A stretch of 64,000 bases of DNA, taken from positions 2,363,014 through 2,427,013 of the forward strand of contig NC_018391.1 in the NCBI RefSeq assembly GCF_000208865.1, in the 5' to 3' direction. Positions 61,307 to 64,000 of the stretch are shown here, in pieces; the first letter of the stretch is position 1; each line of letters opens with the position of its first letter. The notes under the pieces are model-generated. The model saw only the letters and a list, made by a program, of their open reading frames with translations, did no database searches and was not told the origin of the DNA. The stretch comes from Neospora caninum Liverpool (lineage: Eukaryota > Apicomplexa > Conoidasida > Eucoccidiorida > Sarcocystidae). The position numbers and the translations under genes were made by a program.

Positions 61307-64000
61307 GGCAAAGAAGTCGACTCTTTCACATGAAGGGAATACAGTCTCGTACTGCCAAGATTTCCCCGTTCGACGTGACTCGCTCTTCGAGAAACGTGCC
61401 GTCCGGTCTGTGAAGCCGATTTGTTTGAGTGAACGCTGGCCGGAGAGAGTGATAACATTTCTTCCTCTCCTCTGAATACTTCTTTAGAGACTCCGAAGCC
61501 TTTGGCTGCAAGTTGTTCTGTAGGAAAACCAATGGGACACTTTCGAAAGTCTCAGGCGCCCTGCAACACACGCACATGCTCGGCGCCACAACGTGTGCAG
61601 GTGCTCTGAAATACGACAGGGAACCAAACACGCGACATATTTTTTGAATTTCCACGCAGGCACTAGCACGACTTAGCTCGGGTTGCGACTCATGAGGTTC
61701 CCCGCGTCGGGTGGCGTAGTTAACGCACAGTAGAGTGGCGCTTCTGTAATTAAAGAACTGCCCCTTTCTATTGTGTTGCCTCTCCCCTTTTGAGTGCCAA
61801 TGAATCAGCGGGGATCCTCGGAACACCCACGAGTATTCTTGATTAGCCACAGTCCCTAGAAGTCACTGAAGTTCATTGTGCCTGTACGCACTCAACAGCC
61901 GGACTGCCTGGTTTGGACCCCGAACAAAAGAAACAAAAGATCTCAGATATGTGTCTAGGCAGCTTTTCGAATGAAACGTTCCTTCCTGCACGTTACTGAG
62001 TGCAGTGTCACACTGTTGACGGAACTTCTTTCTTTTCCAGGGTGAAGCCGGAGCTCCTCTCAACAACTAAGACCTGAAGAGACACCTGAGATGTACAGAT
62101 GTGTGCTCGCACAGAAGAATGGTCTCCGTGGGTAACTTCCAAAAACAGAGGCGTATCATGCGTCGGCGCATGTCGACTCCTGGCCGACCAGCAACTCCGA
62201 CCGGAGGAGCGGCAGCACGCCGCGCAGTGGGTACTGCTGAAGTGGAGCAGAAAAAAAACAGTAACCGAGGATCTTAATGATACATATCTTAGTGATACAT
62301 TCGGAGTGTCGTTGGGCTCTAGACCGTTTTGGGAAAAAAGTGGCACATATGCCGCCTCTGCATTGGAAAACCACTGTCAGAATGGAGTGGAGCTCTCTTG
62401 CTCGTCGATCAAAAGATATCAGAAGACATGGGGCGCTGATGCATTGTTTGGTGAAGCTAGCCTTCGTGAGAGCTCAATTGCTCCTTTCTGTGTGCATTGC
62501 AGCCTCTTTTTTTCGATGACCGTCTACCCCAGAGTGTTAGCTTTGTCTGGTGTGGTCTTCGGTGGTTGCCGAGCCTGGTTGTGTAGATGGCACCGTAAAT
62601 GCCTCTCCCGTCAGACTGGTTTCTCTGATCTGGCTACAACTAAAAATGCCGCTTTCTAGTTCTGATTCAAACACGGTCCCACGGAGCACAAACCTGTTCA
62701 ACAGGCCTGCGGTGCCCGACGACGGTCAGCATTTGCAGATGCCGTATTGATTGTGCGCAGGCTGAATTGTGAAGTCACGATACAGTCAGACCTCAGAACT
62801 ACAGACATTTTGGAATACGGTCAAGCGACAAAAGAGAGAAAGCTGTTTCGTACTGAGAGTTTGCCCACTGCGCGACGCCCATATAAGCCAGTTTTAAAAT
62901 CGTGTCTTGTGGTGTGTGGACACATGGCCGATTGGCAATCCGTGGCGTGCACCCCGCCGGAGAGTTCCTTGGCATTTCCACATAACGGAAACATGGGAGA
63001 TGAGAGGATCACCTTACTCCTTATGGCAGTGTAGAGAAGAAATGGGCGAGCCTCTATTGTTGGTTTCCTAGACGCACATACAAGTTGGCCGTAAGAGAAA
63101 GTCCCTTGTCGTTTCTGCCACATGCATGTGCAAACCAATTCCTCGCAAACATCGCCGCGAGCGCGTGACGGAGGCGGGAGGAACGGAACAGCATGCCGAG
63201 TCCAGCTCTCTGGGGGGCGACAGGAAGAAAGAGGAACAGTAGGAAGTGTGGACGGAAGGACCTTTTGAATGCGAAGAGAAAGCATAATTACTGACTTTTT
63301 CCCACTAAAATCTCGAATCGGTTCATCTACAAGTGCGGCGAGGTCGCCCATTTACCTGCTTCTTGGTGTATCCCGCTCGCTGACCGTGTAGGTGACACGC
63401 GCTTGTCTTTGAACGTCCCGGTAAACCTACATACACACATGGACCCGATTAATTTTTTGTGTGTGCATATGGTGTGGCTCCGTGCTGTAGCGCACTCTCG
63501 TCTTCCGGCTAATTTCCAGGTTTCTTCCCCAGGTTTTCTCCCATTTCTTTCGTCCACATCCTGAGCGCATGTCGACGGCCGCACGACTTCTCGCGCCCTC
63601 CACAGTCCAGGACGCCACAGGTTTCGCTTTGCAATTTGCTATTAAGGCGACGAGTACGAGTTCCTGTAAGCCTTCTTCTTCCTCTTCGTTTCGAGCGGGG
63701 ACTCTGAAGAGACACTTGTCATCCACCTCTCCACGTTTTGGGGGGAAACATCCGTCTTCTAGCCACACAGCGGCGTGAAGACAACGGCTCGAGGCTGGCC
63801 GCATCTCACATGATTGCCTGTGTTTTTTGTCCATTCTTTGTTTCCTTCTTCTCCTCTTTGCCAGCCTCCTTTTTCCTCCCGCTCTTTTACGTCTCGGGAA
63901 GTGAGAGATGCTCGTGAGACTTCATCGATTTCGCTTGGAGCGGGACGTCCCAACAGGGAAGTTGGCAGGCAACCAGACCGCAAACATCTCTGGTGACGGG
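61307..64000. other. Right end of window: no confident gene; possible minus-strand exons
   Basis: 61307-62820 shows nothing recognisable; the frame 62099-62659 has no motif. Near the edge the minus strand offers an exon-like stretch from about 63424 down to 63355. It follows TGTATGTAG, reads VYRDVQRQARVTYTVSERD and ends before GTAAAT. Another stretch, beginning after GGCTTACAG at about 63662, reads SKLQSETCGVLDCGG in one of two open frames. On the plus strand, ATG 63569 opens 69 codons with a possible GTAAGC donor at 63667. None of these could be tied to a family, and a gene may continue beyond the window. Confidence 0.25.

Noticed and set aside
1..64000. CRISPR arrays, tRNA or rRNA genes, bacterial-type operons and insertion sequences
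   Set aside because: None seen. The tandem arrays are coding repeats without spacers, and gene structure is clearly spliced eukaryotic.

Overview
The window looks like nuclear DNA of a cyst-forming coccidian apicomplexan (Toxoplasma / Neospora / Hammondia / Besnoitia type). The basis is mixed GC content, short exons split by 100-1700 nt introns with GTGAGT/GTAAGT-like donors and pyrimidine-tract AG acceptors, long low-complexity S/P/A/E/R-rich exons, TA microsatellites, and a possible fragment of mitochondrial cob inserted in nuclear DNA. No species name is claimed. All confidently modelled genes are on the + strand. Exon boundaries were set by hand from splice signals, reading-phase agreement and family similarity; no transcript data were available.

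Layout. (1) 196-4843: a multi-EF-hand calcium-binding protein in eight small exons (about 343 aa), almost invisible to simple ORF calling. (2) 4844-7819: no supported gene. (3) 7820-37750: one very large locus. A serine/arginine-rich, multi-exon 5' part with an IQ motif on its own 51-nt exon (7820-13866) leads into a 19-kb exon and then a 4-kb exon. The 19-kb exon carries 73 in-register copies of a 171-bp (57-residue) repeat. A 494-nt phase-0 intron (33297-33790) joins it to the last exon, which opens with a second IQ motif and carries 18 in-register copies of a 96-bp (32-residue) charged helical repeat. All nine exons keep frame and would give about 8,481 residues; the link between the 5' part and the 19-kb exon is the least certain splice. 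(4) 37751-42180: intergenic, with one ambiguous stretch open in several frames. (5) 42181-49107: a seven-exon polytopic membrane protein (about 1,598 aa) with the two-half layout of FUSC/aromatic-acid-exporter-like transporters. (6) 49108-53150: no supported gene. (7) 53151-57595: a nine-exon, 480-aa orthologue of dynein regulatory complex subunit 2 (CCDC65/DRC2). (8) 57596-60262: intergenic, with a possible cob-derived fragment and one copy of a dispersed repeat. (9) 60263-61306: a two-exon mitochondrial ribosomal protein bS6m (115 aa). (10) 61307-64000: no confident gene, with weak signs of a minus-strand gene near the right edge.

How the genes relate. DRC2 implies a motile 9+2 axoneme, which in coccidia means the male gamete. 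The IQ motifs (calmodulin or light-chain binding) and the EF-hand protein are both calcium-linked, but nothing in the sequence shows that the neighbours work together. The most unusual object is the giant IQ / 57-mer-repeat / charged-helix protein. Its repeat array shows segmental duplications of 7, 8 and 11 units and strict length conservation, and it is flanked by two diverged copies of the same non-repeat module.
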